64,000 nucleotides of DNA from Rhinopithecimicrobium faecis (GTDB lineage Bacteria > Bacteroidota > Bacteroidia > Sphingobacteriales > Sphingobacteriaceae): NCBI GenBank assembly GCA_017942165.1, contig JAGKSB010000003.1, positions 223,879-287,878 of the forward strand, in the 5' to 3' direction. Below, one piece after another: positions 45,435 to 53,750 of the stretch (position 1 is the first letter of the stretch; every line of letters starts with the position of its first letter). The notes beneath the pieces are model-generated. The model saw nothing but the letters and a program-made list of their open reading frames with translations. It ran no database searches and was not told the origin of the DNA. The position numbers and the translations under genes are program-made.

Positions 45435-46564
45435 CTAACTTTTTAACTTACACACTTGATGGGATAGTGCCTTTATTTCCTTCATTCCATAAATAATCTC
45501 TAATAATTTGCTATTTTCTGATTTTGCTAATTGAAACCGATCCAAGTTCAACCTTTTTCTTTTTTTTAGAAACGACATCGTCCATATAACATAAACAACA
45601 GTTAGAGAGATAAAAACAACCGTTACCATTGGAGCATATATTATGAGGAATATTGCATATACAAACACAGAAAAGATAGCAAAAACGAAATCTACTAAAG
45701 TTCTGCTTATGAAATTCTCCACGATATGATGATCTTGTAATCTTTGTAAAATGTCCCCAGGCTGTTTGTTTTCATAAGTTTGTATTGGTAATTTCATTAT
45801 TTTCAAAATAAACTCAGATATCATCGTAAGATTTATTTTATTGCTAAGGAACAAGGTAATCCAGCTTCGGCTCATTTCAAAAAATGACTTCCCTATCATA
45901 AGAAAGAACTGCGCAACTAGAATGGTATAAATAAATTTAACATTTCCATTTCCTATTCCAAGATCAATAATTGCTTGAGAAAGAAATGGAAATAAAAACT
46001 GAATAAGGCTAAACGAAAGTATACAGATAAGTATATAAAAAAGGGAACGGAAATTTCCTCTAAGGGTATTTTTCACAATATCTTTAAAAGATTCCTCTTG
46101 TATTTCAGAATCATTTTCAGCTAATGGAATATCGGAGGGTTTAAAATACAAAATCGTTCCTCTCGCTATATCTTTCCCTCCTCTATAAGATAGATTTGTC
46201 CAATGATTAATAAATTGTTCGTGAGTATAATTTATTATTCCGTATTCAGGATCGGCTATTATTACCTTTTTTTTTTAATAGAGCAGATGACAACAAAATG
46301 GTTTCCTTGCCAAGGAATTATCGAAGGATAAAAGTTTCCAGAAATGATTTCTGAGAGACTTATTTCAACTAACGGAATACTTTTAAGGCCATTCTTTTCT
46401 GAAGCAACACCAAGATTCATTAGGCTGCTTCCTTTTCTATTTAAAGAGCAATCGTTACGGAGAGACCCTAAAGATTTATCTATTCCATGATACTTTAAAA
46501 TCATTTTAAGGCATGTAGGCCCACAATCCATGGAATCAAATTGCTTAAAAAACGGAAACTTCAT
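45435..46564 (-). pseudogene. C39-peptidase ABC exporter (PCAT) for a RiPP, frameshifted and truncated
   Basis: The 5' part (46564-46262) encodes a C39 peptidase domain: start KFPFFKQFDSMDCGPTCL with the catalytic Cys in DCGPT, and the His in GNHFVVI near residue 90. The frame is lost at an A10 run (plus-strand T10, 46267-46276). The next frame continues with IADPEYGIINYT, the normal end of a C39 domain, then four transmembrane helices (MYFKPSD onward). The coding then stops after IIYGMKEIK, in the middle of the transmembrane domain, so TM5-6 and the whole ATPase domain are absent. Intact relatives are about 700 residues. It would have cleaved a leader peptide and exported the product of the neighbouring RiPP genes. 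Confidence 0.85.
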
Positions 46565-46570
46565 TCTTTA

Positions 46571-47518
46571 TTATTTATTCTGTATCCAACTATCAATGTC
46601 TGAAGACACCTTATTCCAATATGACTTCTTATTTGAATCATAAAACATATGATTCAGACCTTTATATTTCTTTATGACGATATTTGGATTTTTCCATTTC
46701 AACGAGAAAAAAATATCGCATTGGATACAAGACTTATCTTCTTCGCCATATAATATTAGAAATGGTTTCTTGGTTTTCGCAATTGAAATAATTGGAGAAT
46801 AAGAAAATGATTTCCAGGTCTTATAGGAGTCCCCCTTGTGAAAATTCTCCTCAAGTTCCGAAGTAGAAATATTATTGTACAAGATTTTATCGTAAGTAGA
46901 AGAGTCTACGCCTGTATAAAACATCCGCCCCAATGGAGAAGCTGACAAAAACACAAATCTGTCAATTTCTTTTTCGTCGATCATCTCTGCTACGATCCGA
47001 GCGCCTTGAGAATGCCCCATAAGTATAATTTCATTAGGAGAAAGTTGTTTTTTCACAGTTTTAATCAATTTTGGTAGATTATTTACATAATATTCGATAA
47101 TATTCTTGTTGGAAAATTTTGCAAAAAGGCTGTTATCATTGTTGAACGAGAAATATTTTGAGACTGGATCTATAGCGTTCATTTCTGTTACTGCTGGAAT
47201 GTGCGGTTTTGAAACAAATAGATAATTATATTTAATCGTATCTGCAACTATTCCGGGATCGAACATATAATAATAATTGGAATCACTAGCATGCACTGCT
47301 AGAGGGTAGTTTCCAGACCCTGTCAAAAAAATTATTAACGGCTTCCCTTTTTGCGAACCAATAAGCAGGCTTTCCAATCCTCGTTCCTTAGCATCATCTT
47401 TTAAGGCCGGTACCACGTAAAGATTGTCCTTAATATGTATATAATTTCCTGTATGACTGCAGCTTAAAAAAAAGCAAACGGATAATAAGTAGAATATTTT
47501 AAAATAAGTGAATTTCAT
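46571..47518 (-). CDS. Lipoprotein alpha/beta hydrolase in the RiPP cluster
   Basis: 315 residues from the ATG at 47518 (MKFTYFKIFYLL); the ATG at 47539 is also in frame but overlaps the maturase more. A lipoprotein signal peptide ends in FFLSC (about residue 20). The nucleophile elbow GHSQGAR (Ser near 170), an Asp in LYGEEDKS (near 255) and a His in GLNHMFYD (near 283) form a serine-hydrolase triad. It sits between the maturase and the exporter, 4 bases from the maturase stop. Possible roles are peptide processing, self-protection or hydrolysis of an ester. None can be assigned from sequence. Confidence 0.78.
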   Translation of the reverse strand: MKFTYFKIFYLLSVCFFLSCSHTGNYIHIKDNLYVVPALKDDAKERGLESLLIGSQKGKPLIIFLTGSGNYPLAVHASDSNYYYMFDPGIVADTIKYNYLFVSKPHIPAVTEMNAIDPVSKYFSFNNDNSLFAKFSNKNIIEYYVNNLPKLIKTVKKQLSPNEIILMGHSQGARIVAEMIDEKEIDRFVFLSASPLGRMFYTGVDSSTYDKILYNNISTSELEENFHKGDSYKTWKSFSYSPIISIAKTKKPFLILYGEEDKSCIQCDIFFSLKWKNPNIVIKKYKGLNHMFYDSNKKSYWNKVSSDIDSWIQNK

Positions 47519-47522
47519 AAAA

Positions 47523-48674
47523 TTAATATGCAACCTCATAGTATTCTCGCTCTTCTTTAGTAAGAGTTGAAAATAACCTTTCTTTTATATGATGAATTAT
47601 GACCTTATAATCATTGCAGTAAACTGATGGATTATCAAACCCGTTCTGATAGGAATACCTTTCATTTAGCCGTCCTCCGCCACAGATTTTAAGTAATGAA
47701 CATTCCTTACAGTTTTGACTGACCTCTTTGTGACTATAAACGAACAACTTGATCAGGTCTGAATCTATGGATTCTTCAATAGTATGAGTTAGTATGTTGT
47801 TCCCTTCTTTTGTGAAGGCCGGTCCACAGGATTTTAAAGCAGTAGTAGTTTCAATATCCCCATTGGTTTCCAATACAACTACGTTATTTTCGCCTGACCC
47901 TAGTCCTTCACTGGTAGCTTCCCCACCAAGAAGTAAAGTTATAATATTTGCAAAATAATGAATAACTGGTTTGTCTTTATCCCTATCAAACCACCAAATA
48001 TCAAATAATTCAGCTAACCATTTACCAAAGAAACCAGAGGTCTTGCTGTTTTCAAAATGATTGAACTGTTCGTCAGTATCATGGTGCAATTGGGGAAATA
48101 TTATCGTGAAATGAGTTATCCCTAATTCTTTAACATTTGTATAATATTCCGAAGGAGTAACTTCATCGTTAAGAACCGTTAGACCACTAACATGTCCGAA
48201 TTTACTCTTGTAAAGGGCGAGTGCACTCTTTACTTCGTCGTAACTGCCTTTATTGTTGTGATAAACCCTAAATTTGTCATGGATTTGTTTTGGTCCATCC
48301 CAACTAAATGATGAATATATTTTATTTTCTTGAAGAAAATTGGCCCATTTCTCATTATAAAGCACTCCATTCGTTTGTAAGGTAAACCTTATCTTTACGC
48401 CATTCAGCATCTGTTCGGCACTACTAATGAAGTATTTATACCATTCCATCGGAGCGAGCAAAGGTTCACCTCCATGAAAAATAAACTGAAAATGTGTACC
48501 GTTATTCTTCTCCAAATAATCTTTTAATTTCTTCAGAAAACTATCAACAACTTCATCTGATATTATTTTTGGTTGATTCTTGTAGGTAAGATCTCCTAGA
48601 TTATACATATAGCAGTATGAGCAGTTTAGATTGCATCTACTGGCGACTTTTAAAACTACAGAATTTATATTCAT
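47523..48674 (-). CDS. Radical SAM/SPASM peptide maturase, FxsB/GrrM/XyeB-like
   Basis: 383 residues. The radical SAM cluster motif CX3CX2C is CNLNCSYC at residues 14-21, and the GGEP motif is in FIFHGGEPLLAP near 68-79. The C-terminal SPASM domain has Cys near 283 (CGPAF), 318/321 (CKEC), 328 (ICGGG) and 354 (YCND), enough for auxiliary clusters. The start LKVASRCNLNCSYCYMYN and the CGGG...NPSVYCND end closely resemble FxsB-type maturases that make three-residue cyclophanes (triceptides). It lies 76 bases after a short leader-like ORF and before a hydrolase and a C39 exporter, a classic RiPP layout. It is the intact core of the island. Confidence 0.9.
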   Translation of the reverse strand: MNINSVVLKVASRCNLNCSYCYMYNLGDLTYKNQPKIISDEVVDSFLKKLKDYLEKNNGTHFQFIFHGGEPLLAPMEWYKYFISSAEQMLNGVKIRFTLQTNGVLYNEKWANFLQENKIYSSFSWDGPKQIHDKFRVYHNNKGSYDEVKSALALYKSKFGHVSGLTVLNDEVTPSEYYTNVKELGITHFTIIFPQLHHDTDEQFNHFENSKTSGFFGKWLAELFDIWWFDRDKDKPVIHYFANIITLLLGGEATSEGLGSGENNVVVLETNGDIETTTALKSCGPAFTKEGNNILTHTIEESIDSDLIKLFVYSHKEVSQNCKECSLLKICGGGRLNERYSYQNGFDNPSVYCNDYKVIIHHIKERLFSTLTKEEREYYEVAY

Positions 48675-48750
48675 AAATTTATCAAACGAATAATATTAAT
48701 AAAGACTAGGATAATAGGTCCCAATTATCCTAGCTCTGTTCATCCTAAAA

Positions 48751-48942
48751 TTATTTTGTGATAGGAGGAAGAACATCATGAAATGTTGATTCAGGCCATG
48801 ATGTAATTTTAGGAATAGTAATACTCGCAGTTGAAGCTTACCCAAAGCCATAAATTGTCTTAAGGGCTTCTAGCGCATTGGGATTCTCTTTTGTTAATTT
48901 TTCAATTAACTCTTCTTGGGTACTTAATTTTTGATCTTTCAT
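48751..48942 (-). pseudogene. RiPP precursor peptide, interrupted by an in-frame TAA
   Basis: Reading from the ATG at 48942, 34 codons give an acidic/Lys-rich, helical leader (MKDQKLSTQEELIEKLTKEN, then PNALEALKTIYGFG). A TAA follows at 48838-48840. The frame then continues open for 28 codons (ASTASITIPKITSWPESTFH, then DVLPPITK) to a second TAA ending at 48751. The leader has the Leu-rich helix and Gly-containing end expected for C39 processing, and the second part looks like a Ser/Thr/Pro-rich core with WPE and FHD triplets. It is directly upstream of the maturase. Either the gene is broken by one nonsense change, or the stop is recoded, or the true peptide is only 34 residues. Confidence 0.7.
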
Positions 48943-49170
48943 GTTTTAAAAGATTATCATTTCTTACTCTAAGATAGATAAAATTCAGAATATAGTGAAC
49001 TATTGCGTTCATGATTTTGAAAAAAATTTTCGTGCTTTAATAAGCTATATTTATTTTTTTTACACTGTTTATCAGTTTGTTACGCGGCAAGCTATCTTTT
49101 TTGTTAAAAGATATTAAATGCAGTAGGGTCCTAAATAGGGAAAAAAGGCGGTGTTTTAACCTAGCAGAGA

Positions 49171-49930
49171 TTGCTATATTTAATTCGCAAAAATTATACC
49201 GCCACCATACTAAATATAAATGTATTTTCTCAGATTCTAGGTCTAGTAAACCGAGATATTTTCAATTATTTAGTTAAGAATTATCAATCGGATAAGCATA
49301 ACAAAGGAGTCAATAGTTGGACTCACTTTGTAAGTATGCTTTTTTGTCATTTTTCCTCAGCGGATTCAGTTCGTGATATTTCTAATGGTCTTCGCAGTAC
49401 TACAGGTAATATGAGCCATATGGGGATTTCTAGAACACCTAGTAAATCTAATCTATCTTACATCAACAAACATCGCGACCATGGTTTATTCAGAGATCTC
49501 TACTATAAACTTTTAGACGATTTGTGGAATAGAGCGCTGGTACGTAGATCTGAATTAAATAGACTGAAGCGAAAGATATTTTTAATGGATGCTACTATTA
49601 TTCCTTTATGCTTAAAATGTCTTCGACTGGGCGAAATTCCGTAGTACCAAAGGAGCTGTTAAACTACATACTATACTTGATTATGAAGGCTGCATGCCTA
49701 GTTTTGTACATATAACCGATGGCAAACAGCATGAATCTAAGATAGCAAAGACCATTTCATTTCCTAAAGGCTCTGTACTGGTTGTCGATAGAGGCTATGT
49801 AGATTATGCTTGGATGAACGTTTTGGACAGCAACCAGTGTTTCTTTGTTACACGGAGTAAATCAAACATGAAGTATACCGTAACATTGACTTTTTTCTTT
49901 TTAGATTGGCGAAATTACATGCCTAAAATA
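49171..49930 (+). pseudogene. IS4-family transposase with DUF4372 domain, frameshifted and truncated
   Basis: The first frame (49171-49644) has the DUF4372-type N-terminus FSQILGLVNRDIFNYLVKNY and ends just after the first catalytic Asp (MDATIIPL). Near 49622 the homology shifts to another frame, which reads DWAKFRSTKGAVKLHT and then the second catalytic Asp in VVDRGYVDYAWM. After CFFVTRSKSNMKY the homology ends, so the region with the catalytic Glu is missing. It cannot encode an active transposase. Confidence 0.82.
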
Positions 49931-49965
49931 ATCTGTGCTCCACAACTTTTGGTTATTATCCCTAA

Positions 49966-49987
49966 AATATAGCTTGAGGGGCATTAG
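49966..49987 (+). repeat. 22-bp direct repeat, right copy
   Basis: AATATAGCTTGAGGGGCATT plus AG; one mismatch to the copy at 44776-44797. It lies 42 bases beyond the 3' end of tRNA-Lys, so the island boundary is next to a tRNA gene. Confidence 0.7.
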
Positions 49988-49993
49988 GAGGGC

Positions 49994-50027
49994 AAAAAAA
50001 AAAGCCTCACATTTCTGTGAAGCTTTT
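49994..50027 (-). terminator. Terminator of tRNA-Lys
   Basis: The arms at 50000-50011 and 50016-50027 pair better on the minus-strand RNA (a G-U replaces a C-A mismatch), followed by ten T on the minus strand. It begins 2 bases after the tRNA end. Confidence 0.78.
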
Positions 50028-50028
50028 G

Positions 50029-50101
50029 TGATCCCGCTGGGATTCGAACCCAGGACCCATACATTAAAAGTGTATTGCTCTACCAGCTGAGCTACGGAAT
50101 C
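50029..50101 (-). tRNA. tRNA-Lys(TTT)
   Basis: 73-nt cloverleaf without encoded CCA. The acceptor stem is GATTCCG with CGGGATC, discriminator A. The D arm is GCTC-AGCTGGTA-GAGC, the anticodon stem ATACA/TGTAT with loop CTTTTAA (anticodon TTT), and the T arm CTGGG-TTCGAAT-CCCAG. All stems pair. It is an apparent integration hot spot for the adjacent island. Confidence 0.96.
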
Positions 50102-50125
50102 TTTTTCTCCTTGTTTGGAGTGATG

Positions 50126-50156
50126 CAAAGGTAGAAAAAAAATATGTAAAACCAAA
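50126..50156 (-). promoter_or_regulatory. tRNA-Lys promoter
   Basis: The minus strand shows TTTG, 19 bases, TACCTTTG, a textbook Bacteroidota sigma-A promoter, ending 25 bases before the mature tRNA 5' end. Confidence 0.82.
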
Positions 50157-50286
50157 TAAATACATGAATTTTCAGCTATTTAAAACAAATTAAGTTGATT
50201 GTCAGCGACTTAATTTTTATATTTATTTATTGCCAAAATCTTTACAGAATTAAAGGCGAACTTTAACTGGTAATAAGCGTACTAGT

Positions 50287-50964
50287 ATGAAACTTTTAGT
50301 GATTGAAGATGAGCAGGATCTCCGGAATACTATTTTGCATTTTTTTCAGCAGGAGAAGTATCTCGTGGAGGTGGCCCGAGATTATGAGGAGGCCTTAGAA
50401 AAGTTGTACCTCTATGCATATGACTGCATAATATTAGATATTAACCTCCCCGGAGGGTCGGGGCTAGATCTGCTTACGAAGATGCAGGCTTCCCAGGTGG
50501 CATATAACGTAATTATTACTTCTGCGAGGAACTCCCTCGATGATAAAATTGTGGGTTTAGATTTGGGGGCCGATGATTATTTAACAAAGCCTTTCCATTT
50601 GGCGGAGTTAAATGCGCGTGTAAAAGCTATTTTACGTAGAAAGCAACTCTCTGGGAGTCAACTTCTGCAGCTTAACAACTTGCGCGTGGATTTTGAATCC
50701 CGCGAAGCCTTTGTCGAAGGGACCAATTTAACCTTAAATCGAAAGGAGTTTGATGTGCTGAGCTTCTTCCTTTTAAATCAGAATAAGCTTATTCATAAAA
50801 CAGCTTTAGCCGAGCATGTTTGGGGTGATCACACCGATACCGCGGATAGTTTTGATTTTATCTATTCACAAATAAAAAATTTACGTAAGAAATTTAAAGA
50901 TAGTCAGGCGCAGCTCGAGATTCAAGCCGTATATGGGATAGGCTATAAACTAATCGTACACTAA
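50287..50964 (+). CDS. OmpR-family response regulator
   Basis: 225 residues. The receiver has the acidic pair IEDE (6-9), the phospho-acceptor Asp near 51 (CIILDINLPGG) and Lys in DDYLTKPF near 101. The winged-helix domain (about 128-224) ends AVYGIGYKL. Its stop is directly followed by the ATG of the kinase gene, so the two are coupled. The targets are unknown. Codon use and base composition fit the core genome, not the island next to it. Confidence 0.94.
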   Translation: MKLLVIEDEQDLRNTILHFFQQEKYLVEVARDYEEALEKLYLYAYDCIILDINLPGGSGLDLLTKMQASQVAYNVIITSARNSLDDKIVGLDLGADDYLTKPFHLAELNARVKAILRRKQLSGSQLLQLNNLRVDFESREAFVEGTNLTLNRKEFDVLSFFLLNQNKLIHKTALAEHVWGDHTDTADSFDFIYSQIKNLRKKFKDSQAQLEIQAVYGIGYKLIVH

Positions 50965-52242
50965 ATGACACTTTTAAATCGTACTATCACCTATCTTTCT
51001 GCAGCCTTAGTGGTAATTCTCACTGTTTGGGGGGTTGCTTTTTATTTTAAGATGATGGAGGAGGTATACGATAGTTTGGACGATGGTTTGGCAAACTATA
51101 AGCTGCTTATTATCCGGAAGACGCACGATGACCGCTATATCCTGAATAAGGAAAAATTTGAGGAGAGTAACTACCAGCTTTTGGAGGTTGCGGAAAATGT
51201 AGCTCTTACAGCAAAAGAGGAATATAAAGACTCTACCATGTTTATGGAGGCGGAAATGGATTTTGAACCCGTCCGTTTGCTGACCACCTATTTCAAGGCC
51301 GATAACGACCGTTACTATCAGCTGAAGGTCGTTCAGTCGATGGTGGAGGAGGACGACCTTATCCGAAGCTTAACTTATGCCGTCATACTCCTCTTTGTAG
51401 TGGTGGTAATTTCTATGTTTTTTATTACCAAGCTTATTGTGCAGAAGATTTGGGATCCTTTTTATAAACTGCAACAGGAGCTAGGGAAATTTAAGTTGGG
51501 GCATACAAGAGATTTTAAGGCACCTTACACTTCCGTTAAAGAGTTTGACTCTTTGAATAAGGCGATTGAAAATTTACTAGCTGATAATATGCAGGTTTAT
51601 GAAAAGCAGAAGAATTTTATAGATAATGCCTCCCATGAATTGCAGACTCCCTTGGCCATTACTACGAATAAGGTAGAAATGCTAATGGAGCAGAGCCAAG
51701 ATAATGAGCAGCTTATAGAGCAACTGTATGACGTGTTAAAGCAGTTGCAGCGCATGAGCACCCTCCATAAAACACTTCTTTTGCTAAGCAAAATTGAAAA
51801 TAAGCAATATATAGATTTGGAGCCTGTGGACTTTACGAGCTTATGGCGACAGGCGATAGCGGACTTTTCAGCGCTTACAGCGTACCGTTCGATTACGGTA
51901 GAAATATTGGAGAAGGGGATATTTCTTAGACGGTTTAACCCTGATTTAGCGAGGATGTTAGTGACGAATTTATTCAAGAATGCCTTGGTGCATAACGCTG
52001 CTGCGGGAGGCAGCATTCACGTGGAAATTACAGCTGACGGCTTTTCCATTCGTAATACTGGGAAAATGGAGGCTTTGGATGCTGCACGTATATTTTCCCG
52101 TTTCTATAAGGAGTCTTCGAATAGCAGCTCCACAGGTTTGGGTCTAGCCATTGTGCACGCTATTGTGAAGCTTGCAGGTGGCGATATTTCCTATAGATAC
52201 TCCAGTCCTGGGGAGCATCAGTTTAAGCTATCCTTTAGTTGA
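50965..52242 (+). CDS. Sensor histidine kinase
   Basis: 425 residues. TM1 at about 8-28 and TM2 at about 135-157 enclose a periplasmic region of about 105 residues rich in charged residues. The H-box is NASHELQTPLAI near residue 219. The N-box is NLFKNALVHN near 335 and the G-box STGLGLAIVHAI near 390; the region between is short. It pairs with the preceding regulator. Its last 8 bases overlap the convergent gene at 52235-52510. Confidence 0.93.
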   Translation: MTLLNRTITYLSAALVVILTVWGVAFYFKMMEEVYDSLDDGLANYKLLIIRKTHDDRYILNKEKFEESNYQLLEVAENVALTAKEEYKDSTMFMEAEMDFEPVRLLTTYFKADNDRYYQLKVVQSMVEEDDLIRSLTYAVILLFVVVVISMFFITKLIVQKIWDPFYKLQQELGKFKLGHTRDFKAPYTSVKEFDSLNKAIENLLADNMQVYEKQKNFIDNASHELQTPLAITTNKVEMLMEQSQDNEQLIEQLYDVLKQLQRMSTLHKTLLLLSKIENKQYIDLEPVDFTSLWRQAIADFSALTAYRSITVEILEKGIFLRRFNPDLARMLVTNLFKNALVHNAAAGGSIHVEITADGFSIRNTGKMEALDAARIFSRFYKESSNSSSTGLGLAIVHAIVKLAGGDISYRYSSPGEHQFKLSFS

Positions 52243-52510
52243 TAAACTTGCGATCTTCCTCGGATAGGGGAGATTCCTTTGTAGGCACTTCTACATAAGT
52301 ATCTAACGGAGGCTCCTGATCTTTCCGTTTACGCGGACGGAATGCTACAGCACCAAAGAGTACGCCAAAAGCAAAGAATGCGAGGAGGATACTTAATTTG
52401 GAAAATGTGTAGTCACCGAAAAACCAGAAGTTGATAAGTTCCGTATTCTTCATTAAGACCACTGTGATAACGATCGTTAATACAACTAATAAAAATGTTT
52501 TAATCTTCAT
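52235..52510 (-). CDS. LapA-domain (DUF1049-like) small membrane protein
   Basis: 91 residues with two hydrophobic segments (about 3-20 and 38-59) joined by a short loop with an NTELINFWFFG-type block, then a cytoplasmic basic and acidic tail (RPRKRKDQEPP...). This is the LapA/DUF1049 pattern, found in lipopolysaccharide-assembly-associated proteins. Its exact role here is unknown. It is convergent with and overlaps the kinase gene. Confidence 0.72.
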   Translation of the reverse strand: MKIKTFLLVVLTIVITVVLMKNTELINFWFFGDYTFSKLSILLAFFAFGVLFGAVAFRPRKRKDQEPPLDTYVEVPTKESPLSEEDRKFIN

Positions 52511-52565
52511 AATTCTTTTACTCCGTCAGACTCGGGTAGGAGCCCTCTTGCTAAGCGTTAAAATA

Positions 52566-52597
52566 CAAAAAAGGAGACAATCGAAATTGTCTCCTTT
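52566..52597 (-). terminator. Terminator of the rpsF-rpsR-rplI operon
   Basis: 13-base perfect arms AAAAGGAGACAAT (52568-52580) and ATTGTCTCCTTTT (52585-52597) around a CGAA loop, with a T run on the minus strand, 22 bases after the rplI stop. Confidence 0.9.
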
Positions 52598-52618
52598 TAA
52601 ATGTTAAGTCGTAGAGAA

Positions 52619-53062
52619 TTATTCTCCTACTACTGCGAAAGGAACTTGAACTTTAACTTCTTTATGTAAGTTTAAGTTAGCTACATATTCACCTAAAACT
52701 TTAGGCTCAACTTCGAAAGTAATACGACGACGGTCAACATCAAAACCTTGCGCTTTTAAAGCATCAGCAATTTGAATGCTGTTAACTTTACCGAAGATTT
52801 TTCCAGACTCACCAGCTTTAGCGCCAATAGATAATTTTACATTTTCTAATTTAGCAGCTAATTCAGTAGCGTCTTTCTTAATTTTCTCTTGTTTAAATTG
52901 CGCTTGTTTAATGTTTTCAGCTAATACTTTTTTTGCTGATTCAGTCGCTTGAATAGCAAATCCTTGAGGGATTAAGTAGTTACGACCGTAACCTGGTTTC
53001 ACATCAACGATGTCGTTTTGCTCACCTAGGTGTTTAATATCTTGTTTTAAAATAACTTGCAT
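52619..53062 (-). CDS. rplI: 50S ribosomal protein L9
   Basis: 147 residues. The N-terminal domain MQVILKQDIKHLGEQNDIVDVKPGYGRNYLIP is the L9 signature (positions 1-32), followed by the long connecting helix (about 40-75) and the C-terminal domain. Last gene of the operon rpsF-rpsR-rplI, 12 bases after rpsR. Confidence 0.97.
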   Translation of the reverse strand: MQVILKQDIKHLGEQNDIVDVKPGYGRNYLIPQGFAIQATESAKKVLAENIKQAQFKQEKIKKDATELAAKLENVKLSIGAKAGESGKIFGKVNSIQIADALKAQGFDVDRRRITFEVEPKVLGEYVANLNLHKEVKVQVPFAVVGE

Positions 53063-53074
53063 GTCGTTTCCTCC

Positions 53075-53338
53075 TTATTTTAATGAATCAGCTACATAAG
53101 GTAATAAACCGATGTGACGAGAACGTTTCACGGCTTGAGCTACTTTACGTTGGAATTTTAATGATGTACCAGTTAAACGTCTTGGTAAAATTTTACCTTG
53201 GTCGTTAATGAACTTCAATAAGAATTTCTCGTCTTTGTAGTCGATGTATTTAATACCGTTCTTTTTGAAACGACAGTATTTTTTACGATTGTCCTCAACT
53301 TTAGGAGCAGTTACGTATTGGATATTTTCGTTTGCCAT
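53075..53338 (-). CDS. rpsR: 30S ribosomal protein S18
   Basis: 87 residues, with the S18 core [20 protein letters not shown] and [31 protein letters not shown] (about 47-78, as landmark). Its start overlaps the rpsF stop by one base. S18 forms a heterodimer with S6 on the platform of the 30S subunit. Confidence 0.97.
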   Translation of the reverse strand: MANENIQYVTAPKVEDNRKKYCRFKKNGIKYIDYKDEKFLLKFINDQGKILPRRLTGTSLKFQRKVAQAVKRSRHIGLLPYVADSLK

Positions 53339-53703
53339 TAGTTTGCCTCCTCAGTTTTAGTTTCCGATTTTTTGTTGAACGCTCCACTACGTTTTTTCTC
53401 AGAGTATGCTTTCGCATGCTTGTCTAAAGCGATAGTTAAGAAACGCATTACACGCTCATCACGTTTGTACTGTAATTCTAACTTTTTGATTAACTCACCT
53501 GGAGCTTTGAATTCAGTTAAGTGATAAAATCCTGTAGATTTCTTTTGGATTGGATACGCTAATTTTCTCAAACCCCAATTGTCTTCAGCGACAATCTCGG
53601 CTCCACCTTCTGTTAAGATTGCATTGAACTTCGCGATAGTTTCTTTTGCAGCATCTTCAGAAAGCAACGGGGTAAGAATGATTACAGATTCGTACTGTTG
53701 CAT
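53338..53703 (-). CDS. rpsF: 30S ribosomal protein S6
   Basis: 121 residues. The ferredoxin-like S6 fold starts [20 protein letters not shown], and the [21 protein letters not shown] block is near 42-62. The charged, disordered C-terminal tail (about 97-121) is normal for the phylum. First gene of the operon. Confidence 0.97.
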   Translation of the reverse strand: MQQYESVIILTPLLSEDAAKETIAKFNAILTEGGAEIVAEDNWGLRKLAYPIQKKSTGFYHLTEFKAPGELIKKLELQYKRDERVMRFLTIALDKHAKAYSEKKRSGAFNKKSETKTEEAN

Positions 53704-53750
53704 TTTGTTAAATAATTATGTTAATTTAATATTCCGCTTCTGCGGAACTG

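Larger units (their letters stand above)
49034..49987 (+). mobile_element. IS4-family element remnant
   Basis: About 950 bases, shorter than the usual 1.3-1.5 kb. The right end AAAATATAGCTTGA near 49966 has an inverted partner AAGCTATATTT near 49044, suggesting degenerate terminal repeats. The transposase inside is frameshifted and lacks its C-terminus (next entry). The element lies between the RiPP promoter region and tRNA-Lys. Confidence 0.6.

Noticed and set aside
49901..50155. 84-codon minus-strand ORF over tRNA-Lys
   Set aside because: It overlaps the whole tRNA gene, its promoter and its terminator.
53732..53747. Possible S6:S18 autoregulatory RNA motif
   Set aside because: The hairpin is only 6 bp with an AGAA loop and sits at the predicted transcript start; I cannot see the bulged CCG motif clearly enough to call it. 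Mentioned with the promoter only.
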